Of a stretch of DNA of 64,000 bases, positions 25,832-34,817 are shown in pieces. Location of the stretch: assembly GCA_964439625.1 (NCBI GenBank), contig CAYTPI010000007.1, positions 62,001 through 126,000 of the forward strand. The letters run 5' to 3'. Under the pieces are notes generated by a model. It was not told the DNA's origin. It ran no database searches and worked only from the letters and a program-made list of their open reading frames with translations. Source of the DNA: CAYTPI01 sp964439625. GTDB lineage: Bacteria; Chloroflexota; Anaerolineae; Aggregatilineales; UBA3940. The stretch's first letter is position 1. Every line of letters starts with the position of its first letter. The position numbers were made by a program, and so were the translations under genes.

Positions 25832-25860
25832 TTCGCATTCACAAATCAACGTGTTACAAT
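25832..25860 (+). promoter_or_regulatory. Predicted promoter for glyQS
   Basis: TTCGCA at 25832-25837 and TACAAT at 25855-25860 are separated by 17 bases. The leader to the TTG start is about 38 bases, too short for a T-box riboswitch. The remaining gap to the divergent gene at 25624 holds nothing else I can identify. Confidence 0.5.
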
Positions 25861-25905
25861 CTCGGCGGATCATCTGCACCCAATAATCGAGGAGAATAAA
25901 CACCA

Positions 25906-28900
25906 TTGAGTGAACACCTGTCACTGCAAGATATGCTCATCCGTCTGCAATCATTCTGGGCAGACCAAAACTGCATCGTCTGGCAGCCACACAATGTTCA
26001 GGTAGGCGCTGGCACAATGAACCCAGCAACTTTTCTTCGTGTGCTAGGTCCAGAGCCTTGGAACGTAGCCTACGTTGAACCGTCCGTCCGTCCGGCAGAT
26101 GGGCGTTATGGCGAAAACCCCAACCGCATGCAGTACTATTATCAATATCAGGTGATACTTAAGCCTGACCCAGGCAATCCGCAAGAACGCTATCTTCAAA
26201 GCCTCGAAGCGCTCGGTATTGATCGACGCAAGCATGATATTCGCTTTGTCGAAGACAACTGGGAGTCGCCGGCCTTGGGTGCCTGGGGCTTAGGTTGGGA
26301 AGTCTGGTTGGATGGTCAAGAGATTACACAATTCACGTACTTCCAGCAGGCTGGCGGCTTAAACCTCAACCCCACCTCTGTAGAGATTACCTATGGCGTC
26401 GAACGGATTCTGATTGCCCTACAAGGGGTCGACTCGGTGTGGAATATCGAGTGGAACAAGGATATTCGTTATGAAGATGTGCTACTTCAGTCAGAAATTG
26501 AGCACTGCCATTACTACTTTAATGTTGCGACTGTCGAGCAGCTTCGTGAGACGTACAATGTCTACGAGCAAGAAGCCTACAAGGCACTAGATTATGACCC
26601 TGTCCTAGTGCGGCCAGCACATGACTACACCCTCAAGATGTCGCATCTGTTTAATGTCCTTGATGCTCGTGGAGCCATCGGCGTTGTTGAACGGGCTGAG
26701 TTCTTCAAGCGGATGCAACGTGTGGCAGCCAAGGTCGCCCAGGCTTACGTCGAAAAACGCCGTGAACTCGCTTTCCCTATGTTGCCGGAGAATTGGTCTG
26801 TTGACCCCGAAACGGGTGAACTTACCCAAGACGTACCGCTTGAAACTCTAATGATTGAGCCATCGGGCACAGCGCCAAGTGTTGCCTCCACAATGGTCTT
26901 TGAAATTGGTGTCGAAGAACTGCCTGCTGCTGATGTGGATACGGCAAAGGCTCAGGTTGAGAGACTCGCAAAACAACTGCTGGATGCTGCACGCCTTGAT
27001 TATGAATCAATTACGGTGGGTGCAACACCGCGCAGGGTGGCTTTAATCATTGAAAAGCTAACTGCTAATCAAAAAGCTGAAGAGCGGGTCGAACGCGGCC
27101 CACCTGCCCGTGTGGCATTTTCTGATGATGGTTCTCCTACCAAAGCGGCAGCGGGCTTTGCCCGTGGGCGAGGTGTCAGCGTAGACGATTTACAGGTCGA
27201 AGAGATCGATGGAGGCGAGTATGTTGTGGCCCACATCCATGATGAAGGGTTGCCAACCGTGGATGTCCTTCCTGATTTATTGAGCGAACTAGTTGTCTCT
27301 ATTCGTTTCGACAAGGCAATGCGCTGGAATGCATCGGGGATTACATTCTCCCGCCCAGTGCGCTGGCTAGTGGCCCTCTATGGTGATTACATCATTCCGA
27401 TGGATTATGCGGGTGTGTTCTCCGGTAGAGTCTCTCGCGGCTTGCGCCCATTAAGCTCCCCGCAAATCGAACTACAATCCGCGGATGATTATCTGAAAAT
27501 CATGTCCGATAATGGCATCACCCTCGATGTTGACATTCGTCGCGCCACCATCAAGCAGCAGATCGAAGCTTTGGCACAAGAAGCAGAGGGTACTATTCAA
27601 GAAGACCTAGCCCTGCTCGACGAGGTGACCAATCTCGTTGAACAACCGACTGCATTACTAGGCACCTTCTCCGAGGATTATCTCAAACTCCCCGACATCG
27701 TCCTGACCACCGTCATGCGCAAGCATCAGCGTTACTTCGCTGTCGTGGATGACAACGGCGACCTATTGCCGGTGTTTATTGCCGTTCGTAACGGTGACGC
27801 TGAGCACCTCGACTCCGTTCGCCATGGCAATGAGCAGGTGATTCGCGCGCGTTTTGCAGATGCGCGCTTCTTCTACGCAGAAGATATACAGCAGCCACTG
27901 GAGACCTACATCCCTGACTTAAAGTTACTGACCTTCCAAGAAGACCTCGGCTCCTATTTTGAGAAATCAGAGCGGTTAGAGCTGCTTGCGGAGCCATTTG
28001 CAAAAGCTCTTAACCTTGCGGGGGATGATGTTCAACATTTGAAGCGAGCAGCCGCCCTTGCCAAGGCTGACCTTGCGACTCAGATGGTCGTGGAAATGAC
28101 TTCACTGCAAGGCGCCATGGGGGCGCTCTACGCAGCCCAGTCTGGTGAAGTTAAGGCTGTTACCCTGGCAATTCAGGAACATTATTTACCGCGCTCTGCC
28201 GGTGATATCATTCCATCGACCAAGGTTGGGACGGCATTGGCCCTCATTGATCGGCTTGACAGTCTAGTTGGCTTATTTGCTGTTGGGCTAGAACCGACGG
28301 GTTCAGCCGACCCGTATGGCTTACGCCGTGCAGCCCTTGGCATCGTGCAGATATTGTTGGGTAACCAGTTATCGGTTGATCTGCGCGAGTTGATCGCGGT
28401 GGCAGCAGAGGCACAACCGGCACCCGTCAGCGAAGATATGCAGCAGAAAGTACTGTCATTTGTTGCCAGCCGGATGGAAGGCCTTATGCGGGATGTGTAC
28501 GCCTTTGATGTCGTCCAAGCGGTACTCGGTGAAGTATCTCACAACCCTTATCGAGCAGAGCAGCATGCCCAGCAGCTCACAGCGTGGGTCAACCGGGATG
28601 ATTGGGCTCCCATGCTGGATGCCTTCGCCCGTTGTGCCCGCATCACGCGCAGCCAATCAGAGATGTTCGAGATTGATACTGACCAATTCGCCACAGATGC
28701 CGAGAAACAATTATATCAAGCGTATCTGGAAGCCTCAGGAAAATTGCCCAGCACTGCCAGTGTTGACAATATGCTGCAAGCGTTCGAACCAATGGTGCCA
28801 TTCATTAAAACGTTCTTTGCACCAGCCGATGAGGGCGGTGTTCTTGTTATGGCGGATGATCCAGCAGTACGAGCCAACCGTCTCGGGCTACTTCAACATA

Positions 28901-28953
28901 TTGTTTTGATGAGTAACAATGTGGCAGACTTTTCTGCTCTGGATGGTTTCTAA
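25906..28953 (+). CDS. glyQS: Glycyl-tRNA synthetase, fused alpha and beta subunits
   Basis: A 1015-residue fusion. Residues 1-300 are GlyQ: LSLQDMLIRLQSFWADQNCIVWQPHNVQVGAGTMNPATFL contains the class II catalytic N terminus, followed by EPSVRPADGRYGENPNR and QYYYQYQVILKP. After a 30-residue linker, GlyS starts near residue 330 (MVFEIGVEELPA). It includes ERGPPARVAF, VRWLVALYGD, the HD-like KADLATQMVVEM, and a C-terminal anticodon-binding DALR-type region. It charges tRNA-Gly. The start is TTG with a GAGGAG ribosome-binding site. GlyQ and GlyS are separate in most bacteria; fusions are known in Chlamydia and some other phyla. Its stop overlaps the convergent regulator by three bases. Confidence 0.96.
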   Translation: MSEHLSLQDMLIRLQSFWADQNCIVWQPHNVQVGAGTMNPATFLRVLGPEPWNVAYVEPSVRPADGRYGENPNRMQYYYQYQVILKPDPGNPQERYLQSLEALGIDRRKHDIRFVEDNWESPALGAWGLGWEVWLDGQEITQFTYFQQAGGLNLNPTSVEITYGVERILIALQGVDSVWNIEWNKDIRYEDVLLQSEIEHCHYYFNVATVEQLRETYNVYEQEAYKALDYDPVLVRPAHDYTLKMSHLFNVLDARGAIGVVERAEFFKRMQRVAAKVAQAYVEKRRELAFPMLPENWSVDPETGELTQDVPLETLMIEPSGTAPSVASTMVFEIGVEELPAADVDTAKAQVERLAKQLLDAARLDYESITVGATPRRVALIIEKLTANQKAEERVERGPPARVAFSDDGSPTKAAAGFARGRGVSVDDLQVEEIDGGEYVVAHIHDEGLPTVDVLPDLLSELVVSIRFDKAMRWNASGITFSRPVRWLVALYGDYIIPMDYAGVFSGRVSRGLRPLSSPQIELQSADDYLKIMSDNGITLDVDIRRATIKQQIEALAQEAEGTIQEDLALLDEVTNLVEQPTALLGTFSEDYLKLPDIVLTTVMRKHQRYFAVVDDNGDLLPVFIAVRNGDAEHLDSVRHGNEQVIRARFADARFFYAEDIQQPLETYIPDLKLLTFQEDLGSYFEKSERLELLAEPFAKALNLAGDDVQHLKRAAALAKADLATQMVVEMTSLQGAMGALYAAQSGEVKAVTLAIQEHYLPRSAGDIIPSTKVGTALALIDRLDSLVGLFAVGLEPTGSADPYGLRRAALGIVQILLGNQLSVDLRELIAVAAEAQPAPVSEDMQQKVLSFVASRMEGLMRDVYAFDVVQAVLGEVSHNPYRAEQHAQQLTAWVNRDDWAPMLDAFARCARITRSQSEMFEIDTDQFATDAEKQLYQAYLEASGKLPSTASVDNMLQAFEPMVPFIKTFFAPADEGGVLVMADDPAVRANRLGLLQHIVLMSNNVADFSALDGF

Positions 28954-29318
28954 GGAGATGTCGGAAGCTTGTCGAGAATAGACTCTAGCTTATCAATATC
29001 AACGGGCTTCACAAGATAATCCATCGCGCCAGCTTCATGTGCTTTTTTAATAAAGCTGGGGTCATCTTCTGCGGTAACAAAAATAACCGGTGTGTCCTTA
29101 GTAATTGGGTCACGTTTGATATAACGGCATACTTCCAGACCATTGACGCCGTCCATATTGAGGTCAAGCAGCATCAACGCTGGTTTTTCGCTATGCAACA
29201 GTCGAATTGCCTGCCGTGGCCCATTGGCAATCTGGGTTTCCCAATCGAATAAACTGACCATGTCTGCGATAGCTTTTGCCATGTTATTATCATCGTCTAC
29301 GACGAGAATGTAGCTCAT
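28950..29318 (-). CDS. Single-domain response regulator (CheY-like receiver)
   Basis: A 122-residue receiver: acidic cluster D8-D10 (VVDDDNN), phosphoacceptor D52 in LMLLDLNMDGVNG, and Lys in DYLVKPVDI. It has no output domain. The frame is open further upstream, but the ATG at 29318 is chosen since the first beta strand starts there and AGGA precedes it. It is divergent from the small membrane gene at 29414. Its partner kinase is not in the neighbourhood. Confidence 0.87.
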   Translation of the reverse strand: MSYILVVDDDNNMAKAIADMVSLFDWETQIANGPRQAIRLLHSEKPALMLLDLNMDGVNGLEVCRYIKRDPITKDTPVIFVTAEDDPSFIKKAHEAGAMDYLVKPVDIDKLESILDKLPTSP

Positions 29319-29413
29319 AAATTGTCCTAAACAGTGATCGTAACTTTTTACACAAGGGTACCGGATTGCAGAAAGCATTGCAGCATACAGGCTGTAACAG
29401 TAAGCAACTTAAC

Positions 29414-29629
29414 ATGAATCTTCAGAATTTTGTTATTACAAAACGGATACTTGGTGCAGGCTTAATCGCGGTAGGGTTTATCGGTATCGCCGGCACCATC
29501 GGCGTTGATTTGATCGGCATCGGCGAATTTGGCGGTTTCGGCCCGACGCAACAACGAGCAACAGCAGCCTGCATCGCTCTGATACTCATTGGTAGTACGT
29601 TAATCCCGCTTGGCAACCGACCAGCCTGA
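29414..29629 (+). CDS. Small two-helix membrane protein
   Basis: An unrecognised 71-residue protein. Two hydrophobic, Gly/Ile-rich helices (about 13-35 and 50-66) flank a short GEFGGFGPTQQRAT loop. The ATG at 29414 is favoured over an upstream TTG at 29366, although its ribosome-binding site is weak. It is followed directly by the glycosyltransferase-like membrane gene and may be co-transcribed with it. Confidence 0.5.
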   Translation: MNLQNFVITKRILGAGLIAVGFIGIAGTIGVDLIGIGEFGGFGPTQQRATAACIALILIGSTLIPLGNRPA

Positions 29630-29639
29630 GCAAAACCTT

Positions 29640-31241
29640 ATGACATCATCTACGACTCAACTTTCAGACAACGCAACAATCAACCCAGCGCCTTCTGTTC
29701 GACTGCTGCTCACTGGGTGGATGGGCCTTGGGCTTCTCCCGCTTGCATTCTTGCTGATGGTCTATTTGGTTTATGCGTTCAATTTGTTTCAGTTTCCCTT
29801 TGACTACGATCAAGGCGAGGGTTTTGAATTATGGAGCGCCATTATGATTACCAACGGCGAGCTCCCTTACACAGATAATGCTGTATTCCCGTTCCACTCG
29901 TCGCTCTATGGCGTCGTCTTCCCCTTGATGATGGCACCGCTCGTCGCCCTGTTTGGCCCGCACCTATGGATCGGGCGCATCTGGTCGTTTCTAGCGACCT
30001 TCGTCATGGCAGGGGTGATCTACTACATCGTCCAGCGTGAAACAAGACGGCCGCTGCCCGGCATTATTGCTGCCCTGCTATTCTTTGCTTCGAATACAGT
30101 TTACCAAGTCGGGCCGCTGTTCCGTCAACATACAACAATGGAAATGTTTGGCTTGTTAGGTATCTTAGCCGTTTCGCGTTTCGATGAGAGTAAGCATCCG
30201 CATAAAAGTATTGTGTTGGCTTTCTTGTGCTTAATTCTTGCAGGCTTCACCAAGCCACTGATCTTCGATACCGTTGCTGCTGTCTTTGTTTTTATGTTCC
30301 TACGCCGCCCATTATTGACCATTCCTTATGCCGCAGCCTTCGGTATCGCAACTGGTGTAGTCTTCTTGGGGCTGAACATTGCCACAGAGGGCAATTGGAT
30401 GGTTAATATTTTTTCTGCCAATGCCAACCCTTTCATTGATGGGCAGGCTGCGTTGTTCTATTCTCAGTGGTTTCAACTGCATACTGTGATCATTCTGACC
30501 GCAGCAATTTACTTTGTGTACACGCTCTACTTTGGCCGCCTGAATATCTACAGTCTCCTATTTGTGTTTGCCTCTGCGAAAGGGTTATTGAGTGGCAAGT
30601 GGGGGGCTGGTCCATCTTATTTAATGACGGCGATCATTGCGGCAGCTATTTGTACCGGCATCACTATTGGCCTAACGCGTAATTGGGCTCAAAAGCAGCA
30701 GCGGCTTACCTATGAGTACGCGTGGGCTATTACCGTTCCGATGTTGCTGATAACGCAGGCTAGGTTGAACCTGCACTTACCCCTGGACCACCCTCTGACC
30801 CGCCCTATAGCACAGTTATTCAACATCCCAGATGAGTCTGAGCATCGCTTCCGGCAGGACTATTTTGACACTGTGGGCTATACACAATTGGGGCACCTGA
30901 CGTATGATAAAGATGTTCAGGCAGGCTGGCAGATTGTCGAGTGGGCAGAACGACAGCCCGGCCCAGCGTGGAGCGAGGAAGCCATGTTCTCAATACTTGC
31001 TGAGAAGGATGAAGTCGTCGGTAACCCAGCACTACTGTTCAACCTTGGCAACAGCGGTGTTCTGAATACAGACCAAATGGTCGAGATGATCTATGATCAA
31101 GCGTTTGGCGTTGTGATTTTTCGAGCACAGTTCTACCCACAGGATGTACTGAATGCCATTGGGCAAAACTACGAACGCGTTGATGTCGTTGAGATGAATG
31201 GGTTTGAGTATCTGATTTTGCTGCCCAAGGAGGCTAAATGA
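29640..31241 (+). CDS. Polytopic membrane protein, GT39/ArnT-like glycosyltransferase candidate
   Basis: A 533-residue protein with about 10-11 membrane helices in the first 400 residues and a soluble C-terminal domain of about 140 residues. The first extracytoplasmic loop has FPFDYDQGEGFELWSAIMI, with acidic residues placed as in the DxD/DE-containing loop 1 of GT-C glycosyltransferases that use polyprenyl-linked sugars. No DUF name is certain. It probably transfers a sugar outside the membrane, by analogy only. The ATG at 29640 is preferred to the TTG at 29610, which overlaps the preceding gene. A pentapeptide gene follows after three bases. Confidence 0.65.
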   Translation: MTSSTTQLSDNATINPAPSVRLLLTGWMGLGLLPLAFLLMVYLVYAFNLFQFPFDYDQGEGFELWSAIMITNGELPYTDNAVFPFHSSLYGVVFPLMMAPLVALFGPHLWIGRIWSFLATFVMAGVIYYIVQRETRRPLPGIIAALLFFASNTVYQVGPLFRQHTTMEMFGLLGILAVSRFDESKHPHKSIVLAFLCLILAGFTKPLIFDTVAAVFVFMFLRRPLLTIPYAAAFGIATGVVFLGLNIATEGNWMVNIFSANANPFIDGQAALFYSQWFQLHTVIILTAAIYFVYTLYFGRLNIYSLLFVFASAKGLLSGKWGAGPSYLMTAIIAAAICTGITIGLTRNWAQKQQRLTYEYAWAITVPMLLITQARLNLHLPLDHPLTRPIAQLFNIPDESEHRFRQDYFDTVGYTQLGHLTYDKDVQAGWQIVEWAERQPGPAWSEEAMFSILAEKDEVVGNPALLFNLGNSGVLNTDQMVEMIYDQAFGVVIFRAQFYPQDVLNAIGQNYERVDVVEMNGFEYLILLPKEAK

Positions 31242-31244
31242 TCA

Positions 31245-31592
31245 ATGCCTATTGACTTGAGCAAAACCAACCTAACTGGGAAAAACTTCGCCGGCGTAGA
31301 TTGGCACAAAGCAATTCTTGATGAGGCCAATCTCTCTGAGACAAATCTATATCAAGCTAGTTTGACCGAAGCAAGCTTGATGAACGCCGTCCTGACGCGA
31401 GCCAACTTGTCCGAAGCTAACCTCACTAAGGCAAAATATCTGACATTGCCTCAACTAAGAGGAGCTTTCTCTCTTAAAGGGGCAACTATGGTTGATGGTA
31501 AGATGCTGCCGAATGATAAAAATTGGCACAAAGCCTTTGAACGATGGAGTGACCAAAGCAAGACAGACACCAACGGGTATCTGCTACCCTAA
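31245..31592 (+). CDS. Pentapeptide-repeat protein
   Basis: A 115-residue protein. Residues about 5-70 hold A(D/N)LXX repeats (TNLTGKNFAG, AILDEANLSETNLYQASLTEASLMNAVL, ANLSEANLTKA) that form a right-handed beta helix. A 40-residue non-repeat tail with two Trp (NWHKAFERWSDQ) follows. The function of small members is generally unknown; a role in protein interaction or DNA mimicry would be speculation. It starts three bases after the stop of the membrane protein gene, implying an operon. Confidence 0.82.
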   Translation: MPIDLSKTNLTGKNFAGVDWHKAILDEANLSETNLYQASLTEASLMNAVLTRANLSEANLTKAKYLTLPQLRGAFSLKGATMVDGKMLPNDKNWHKAFERWSDQSKTDTNGYLLP

Positions 31593-31688
31593 TGCCCTCT
31601 TTGGCTCACTCCATTAGCATATGGTACAGCAATCACATTACGGATTATTGCGTTTAACTGAAGTTAATATAACTTGCAGTACAATAAT

Positions 31689-31707
31689 TCTGACAATGTC
31701 TGACAAT
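31689..31707 (+). promoter_or_regulatory. 10-bp-phased direct repeat upstream of response regulator
   Basis: TCTGACAAT occurs at 31689-31697 and again at 31699-31707. It is a tandem repeat with exactly one helical turn of phasing, 25 bases before the regulator ATG. OmpR/PhoB-family regulators bind such repeats, so it may be an autoregulatory site. Confidence 0.35.
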
Positions 31708-31731
31708 TATTGATTTCGGAAAGATTACCAA

Positions 31732-32445
31732 ATGGCGAAAATACTTGTGGTAGATGACAACACCGATACACTTACCATCATTCGTGAAGCGCTTGAACAT
31801 GAGGGACACGACGTATATCAAGAGATTGTTGGCACATACGCGGTTCATCAAGTGCGCGAGCACAACCCTGATGTGATCTTGCTTGACATTGACCTACCCG
31901 GCCTTAATGGGCTTGAAATCTGCAAGCATATCCGCTCTGATCCAGCTATTGCCAAAATCCCCATTATTTTCATTACGGCAAGCGCCCAAGACCAAGATAT
32001 TATCGTCGGGCTGAAGGCTGGTGCTGATGACTACGTCGTCAAGCCATTGAAGCTGCGCGAACTCTCGGCACGGGTACAAGCATCTTTGCGGCGCGCACCG
32101 GGTAATCAGCTTGACACCGATACAAACTGGCTCTCTTATGGCAGCCTCCAGCTACACAACACCATACCACAGGTCAAAATTAGAAACAGCGAGCCAATCG
32201 AGTTGACCTATACCGAACACCGCTTCCTACACACACTGATGATCGAAGCGGGGCAGGCTGTATCACTCGCGCAGTTGCTGCAGCGCGTTTGGGATTACCC
32301 GCCCCACGTCGGCAATGCTAACATCGTCCATGTGACGGTCAAGCGCTTACGAGCCAAATTGGAAGAAGACCCGCAGCATCCGAGTATTGTTCTGACAGTG
32401 CGTGGACATGGTTATATGGTCAATGGGGTATCAGAGCCGGTATAA
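31732..32445 (+). CDS. OmpR/PhoB-family response regulator
   Basis: A 237-residue regulator. The receiver (1-120) has D8/D9, phosphoacceptor D52 (VILLDIDLPG) and Lys in DDYVVKPLKLRE. The winged-helix domain (about 140-235) includes EPIELTYTEHRFLHTLM, LLQRVWDYPP, NIVHVTVKRLRAKLE and the wing VRGHGYMVN. It activates or represses genes upon phosphorylation. No histidine kinase is adjacent, so the pair is orphaned here. A short direct repeat in the upstream region could be its binding site. Confidence 0.93.
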   Translation: MAKILVVDDNTDTLTIIREALEHEGHDVYQEIVGTYAVHQVREHNPDVILLDIDLPGLNGLEICKHIRSDPAIAKIPIIFITASAQDQDIIVGLKAGADDYVVKPLKLRELSARVQASLRRAPGNQLDTDTNWLSYGSLQLHNTIPQVKIRNSEPIELTYTEHRFLHTLMIEAGQAVSLAQLLQRVWDYPPHVGNANIVHVTVKRLRAKLEEDPQHPSIVLTVRGHGYMVNGVSEPV

Positions 32446-32485
32446 TTCTAGCTCGGAACGATAATTTAGATTAACTGAGTGCTGA

Positions 32486-32863
32486 ATGCAATCGACTATT
32501 TCAAGCTTGGACGGCTTCATTCGACAGATACTCTTTGCCAAGCTCATAGAGCAAGAAATTACCGCGGAGGAGCAAGAGAAGACTCGCGGTGCTTTTGGCT
32601 TATCGGTGGCCTTTTCGGGTATTCGCTGCATTATCCAATATATGATCCTGCCGTTTGTCCTCCCTGTAATCGGTATTGCAGGCCAATTCGCAGACTTTGC
32701 CACGGCTGGCATTAACATTGTCGCTATTATCACGTTGGTCTGGACGCTGAGACATTTCTGGCGCATCGATTATAAATACAAATGGGCTTATCTGACGTTG
32801 GCGGTGCCCGCTTTCGTGATGCTGGTAGCCTTTATGGTGCAGGACATTAACATGCTGCTCTGA
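32486..32863 (+). CDS. Hypothetical membrane protein with three helices
   Basis: A 125-residue protein that I do not recognise. A charged N-terminal helix (FAKLIEQEITAEEQEKTR) is followed by three hydrophobic helices (about 43-63, 68-86, 98-120) with basic loops (RHFWRIDYKYKW). It lacks a signal peptide. It lies 40 bases after the response regulator on the same strand and could be co-transcribed with it. Confidence 0.6.
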   Translation: MQSTISSLDGFIRQILFAKLIEQEITAEEQEKTRGAFGLSVAFSGIRCIIQYMILPFVLPVIGIAGQFADFATAGINIVAIITLVWTLRHFWRIDYKYKWAYLTLAVPAFVMLVAFMVQDINMLL

Positions 32864-33020
32864 GCACAGGCAGAGCAGCGTAACTGAAACAGCGGCTTTC
32901 TTCACGTTTGGGAAACGCAATTAATACAGCATAAGCAAAGTCTGTCAACGTAGCCGAACCTCGACGGATTGTGCTACGGTAAGTCTAGCAATATTGTTTT
33001 GAAAGCCGGAGATTACAACC

Positions 33021-34106
33021 ATGTTACCCTCAATTGATCAACCACCTGCAACGTCAGTCTATGATGAAACCAAGTGGCGCATTCAGTTCCACACTTACTT
33101 GAATAAGGACGGTGCAGTTGATGACGTCGGGCACTCATTTGTTAGCATCGTCAATGATGGTCAAATTGTGTCCTCAGCCGGGATGTGGCCTTCGGATGAT
33201 TATATGGGGTCAGCATGGACGTCAGTTTCAACGGTAGATGGTCGCATCCGGTCCGAGATGCCGAGCTTGTACCAACACGCAGATGACTACAATGCCGAGA
33301 CGGGCCAATCGACAGCGAGAGATGCGGAGCGCTTGAAAACTGATAACTTCCCAGCATCTCAGGCTGAGGTGGCACGCTTGATGGCCCACATCGATAGAGA
33401 ATATGACAAAAACGGAAATGGTCAACAGTACAATATGTATGGCTCAAGCAGACCCGGTGGGCCACATAATTGTTCTACTTGGGCATTAAACGCGCTAAAG
33501 GTCGCTTTTACCCCGACAACCGGGCAGCCCACGCAGGCACAGCAGCAAAAACTGCAACGCATCCACAACTATCAACCCAGCGCATGGACTATCACCCGTC
33601 CGAGTAAAATCTACGACAATATTGAGGGACTCGGACTAGACGACCCCCACAAGCTGCGCCAGAAGGTTAATGTACCTCGAAACCTCAACGATGATCAGCC
33701 CTTCAATGTATCACCTTTTGACATCGAGGGTGAAAACGAAAAAGCTAAAGCATTACAAATCTTGATTACCCAAGGCAAGCAAGATCTCGGTTTACAAGAC
33801 ACACAACCCGGCAAATTCTTCAAAACTCGCACTACCGAAATAGAGCGGCAAAAAATTCGAGCCGAAGCACAAAGACGTAGAATTGAAGAAGCGATGAGGA
33901 AGCAACAAAGACGAGAAGAAATACAAAAACTTAAAAATCGGGAGGGGCAAGAGACGCCAACTCCCAGTCGCAGGAAATCCGCAACAGATATTCAACCCAT
34001 TAAGGGGCAGGGTACCGTTGATGACTCTGCAAAGCCGAAACGGAGGAAATCTACAACGGATATCAAGCCGATCAAGCCTAAAAGCACGGATATTGACCTT
34101 CACTAG
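33021..34106 (+). CDS. Putative permuted papain-fold (NlpC/P60-like) hydrolase with coiled-coil tail
   Basis: A 361-residue protein with no signal peptide. The N-terminal half has H38 in VGHSFVSIVNDG followed by C151 in GPHNCSTWALNALK. A His-then-Cys order in GHS/HNC-type motifs fits circularly permuted papain-like (NlpC/P60, LRAT-like) hydrolases that cut amide or ester bonds. Residues about 270-310 are a highly charged helical coil (ERQKIRAEAQRRR, EEAMRKQQRREE). The tail has two near-identical repeats, RRKSATDIQPIK and RRKSTTDIKPIK. The function is not known; the fold assignment is inferred from spacing only. An FKBP gene follows 18 bases later. Confidence 0.5.
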   Translation: MLPSIDQPPATSVYDETKWRIQFHTYLNKDGAVDDVGHSFVSIVNDGQIVSSAGMWPSDDYMGSAWTSVSTVDGRIRSEMPSLYQHADDYNAETGQSTARDAERLKTDNFPASQAEVARLMAHIDREYDKNGNGQQYNMYGSSRPGGPHNCSTWALNALKVAFTPTTGQPTQAQQQKLQRIHNYQPSAWTITRPSKIYDNIEGLGLDDPHKLRQKVNVPRNLNDDQPFNVSPFDIEGENEKAKALQILITQGKQDLGLQDTQPGKFFKTRTTEIERQKIRAEAQRRRIEEAMRKQQRREEIQKLKNREGQETPTPSRRKSATDIQPIKGQGTVDDSAKPKRRKSTTDIKPIKPKSTDIDLH

Positions 34107-34124
34107 CGAAAAGCGAGATTAACC

Positions 34125-34520
34125 ATGCCACAAACAAAAGCAGGTATAGAGTACGAAATTCTACAAGAAGGTAGCGGTGAATTTGGTCAATTTCTCAGCT
34201 TGATGACCGTCAACTACACGATTGCACCAGCGGGCGGCCAAGTTGTCTTCGACTCACGTGACGAAGGTGGGCCAGTCAGTTACCCAGCAGGCGCAGCCGA
34301 GATTATCCCCGGTATCGATTTGTCAGCCACGGTTCTACAAGAGGGCAGCATTGTTAAGTTACTTGTGCCGCCAGAATTTGGCTACGGCGAAAGTGGCGTC
34401 GAAGGGGCGCTGCCGCCTAACGCCACCCTTGATGTCGTCGTTGAGGTGTTAAAGGTGGAACATCAGGAAGTACCTGATGAACTCCCACATCTCTTCGTTG
34501 ATCCCCGCAGGCTCATGTAG
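34125..34520 (+). CDS. FKBP-type peptidyl-prolyl isomerase
   Basis: A 131-residue cytoplasmic FKBP domain. MTVNYTIAPAGGQVVFDSRDEG corresponds to the FKBP opening (V.VHY.G...DG..FDSS). GIDLSATVLQEGSIVKLLVPPEFGYGESG matches the core (GW..GL..M..G.K....IP..LAYG), and PPNATLDVVVEVLKV closes the fold. The active-site aromatic Trp is replaced by Ile/Asp in PGIDLSA, so catalysis may be weak. It follows the putative papain-fold gene and may assist its folding. Confidence 0.82.
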   Translation: MPQTKAGIEYEILQEGSGEFGQFLSLMTVNYTIAPAGGQVVFDSRDEGGPVSYPAGAAEIIPGIDLSATVLQEGSIVKLLVPPEFGYGESGVEGALPPNATLDVVVEVLKVEHQEVPDELPHLFVDPRRLM

Positions 34521-34678
34521 TTTTTTCGTAAACCACATTAACATAAGTCTTTCAATAATAGATGCCCTTCTTGACGTTAGAGATAGTATCTATTCGTTGT
34601 TTGTATCAAAATTATAGAAGCCACCCTCAAGTTTGTTAGGGTAGGCGCAAAAGCCGCTGCCCTTCTTTAGATTATCAT

Positions 34679-34740
34679 GTCGTCTAATATCAGGTAGACG
34701 ACGTAAGACTTTGTTTTGGGCTCATATGGTGTAGTATGTA
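34679..34740 (+). promoter_or_regulatory. Candidate sufS promoter with upstream operator-like inverted repeat
   Basis: A perfect 8-bp inverted repeat, GTCGTCTA at 34679-34686 and TAGACGAC at 34695-34702, has an 8-base spacer. It lies eight bases upstream of a -35-like TTGTTT (34711-34716). A weak TATGTA -10 occurs at 34735-34740 (18-base spacing). The repeat is the only structured element in the 297-base gap before sufS and could bind a dimeric Fe-S-responsive regulator. Confidence 0.4.
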
Positions 34741-34817
34741 AGCAAGCTCATGCAATGTTCGTCATAAATGTGTGGGCATCTTAAAATAGTAAACAAAATA
34801 TTTATCGAGGAAACACT

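Noticed and set aside
25625..25905. A T-box riboswitch upstream of the glycyl-tRNA synthetase.
   Set aside because: The leader after the predicted promoter is only about 38 bases, and I see neither the T-box sequence nor a specifier stem.
29366..29413. An N-terminal extension of the small membrane protein from an upstream TTG.
   Set aside because: The extension is polar with a Cys and no ribosome-binding site, and ATG 29414 gives a compact two-helix protein.
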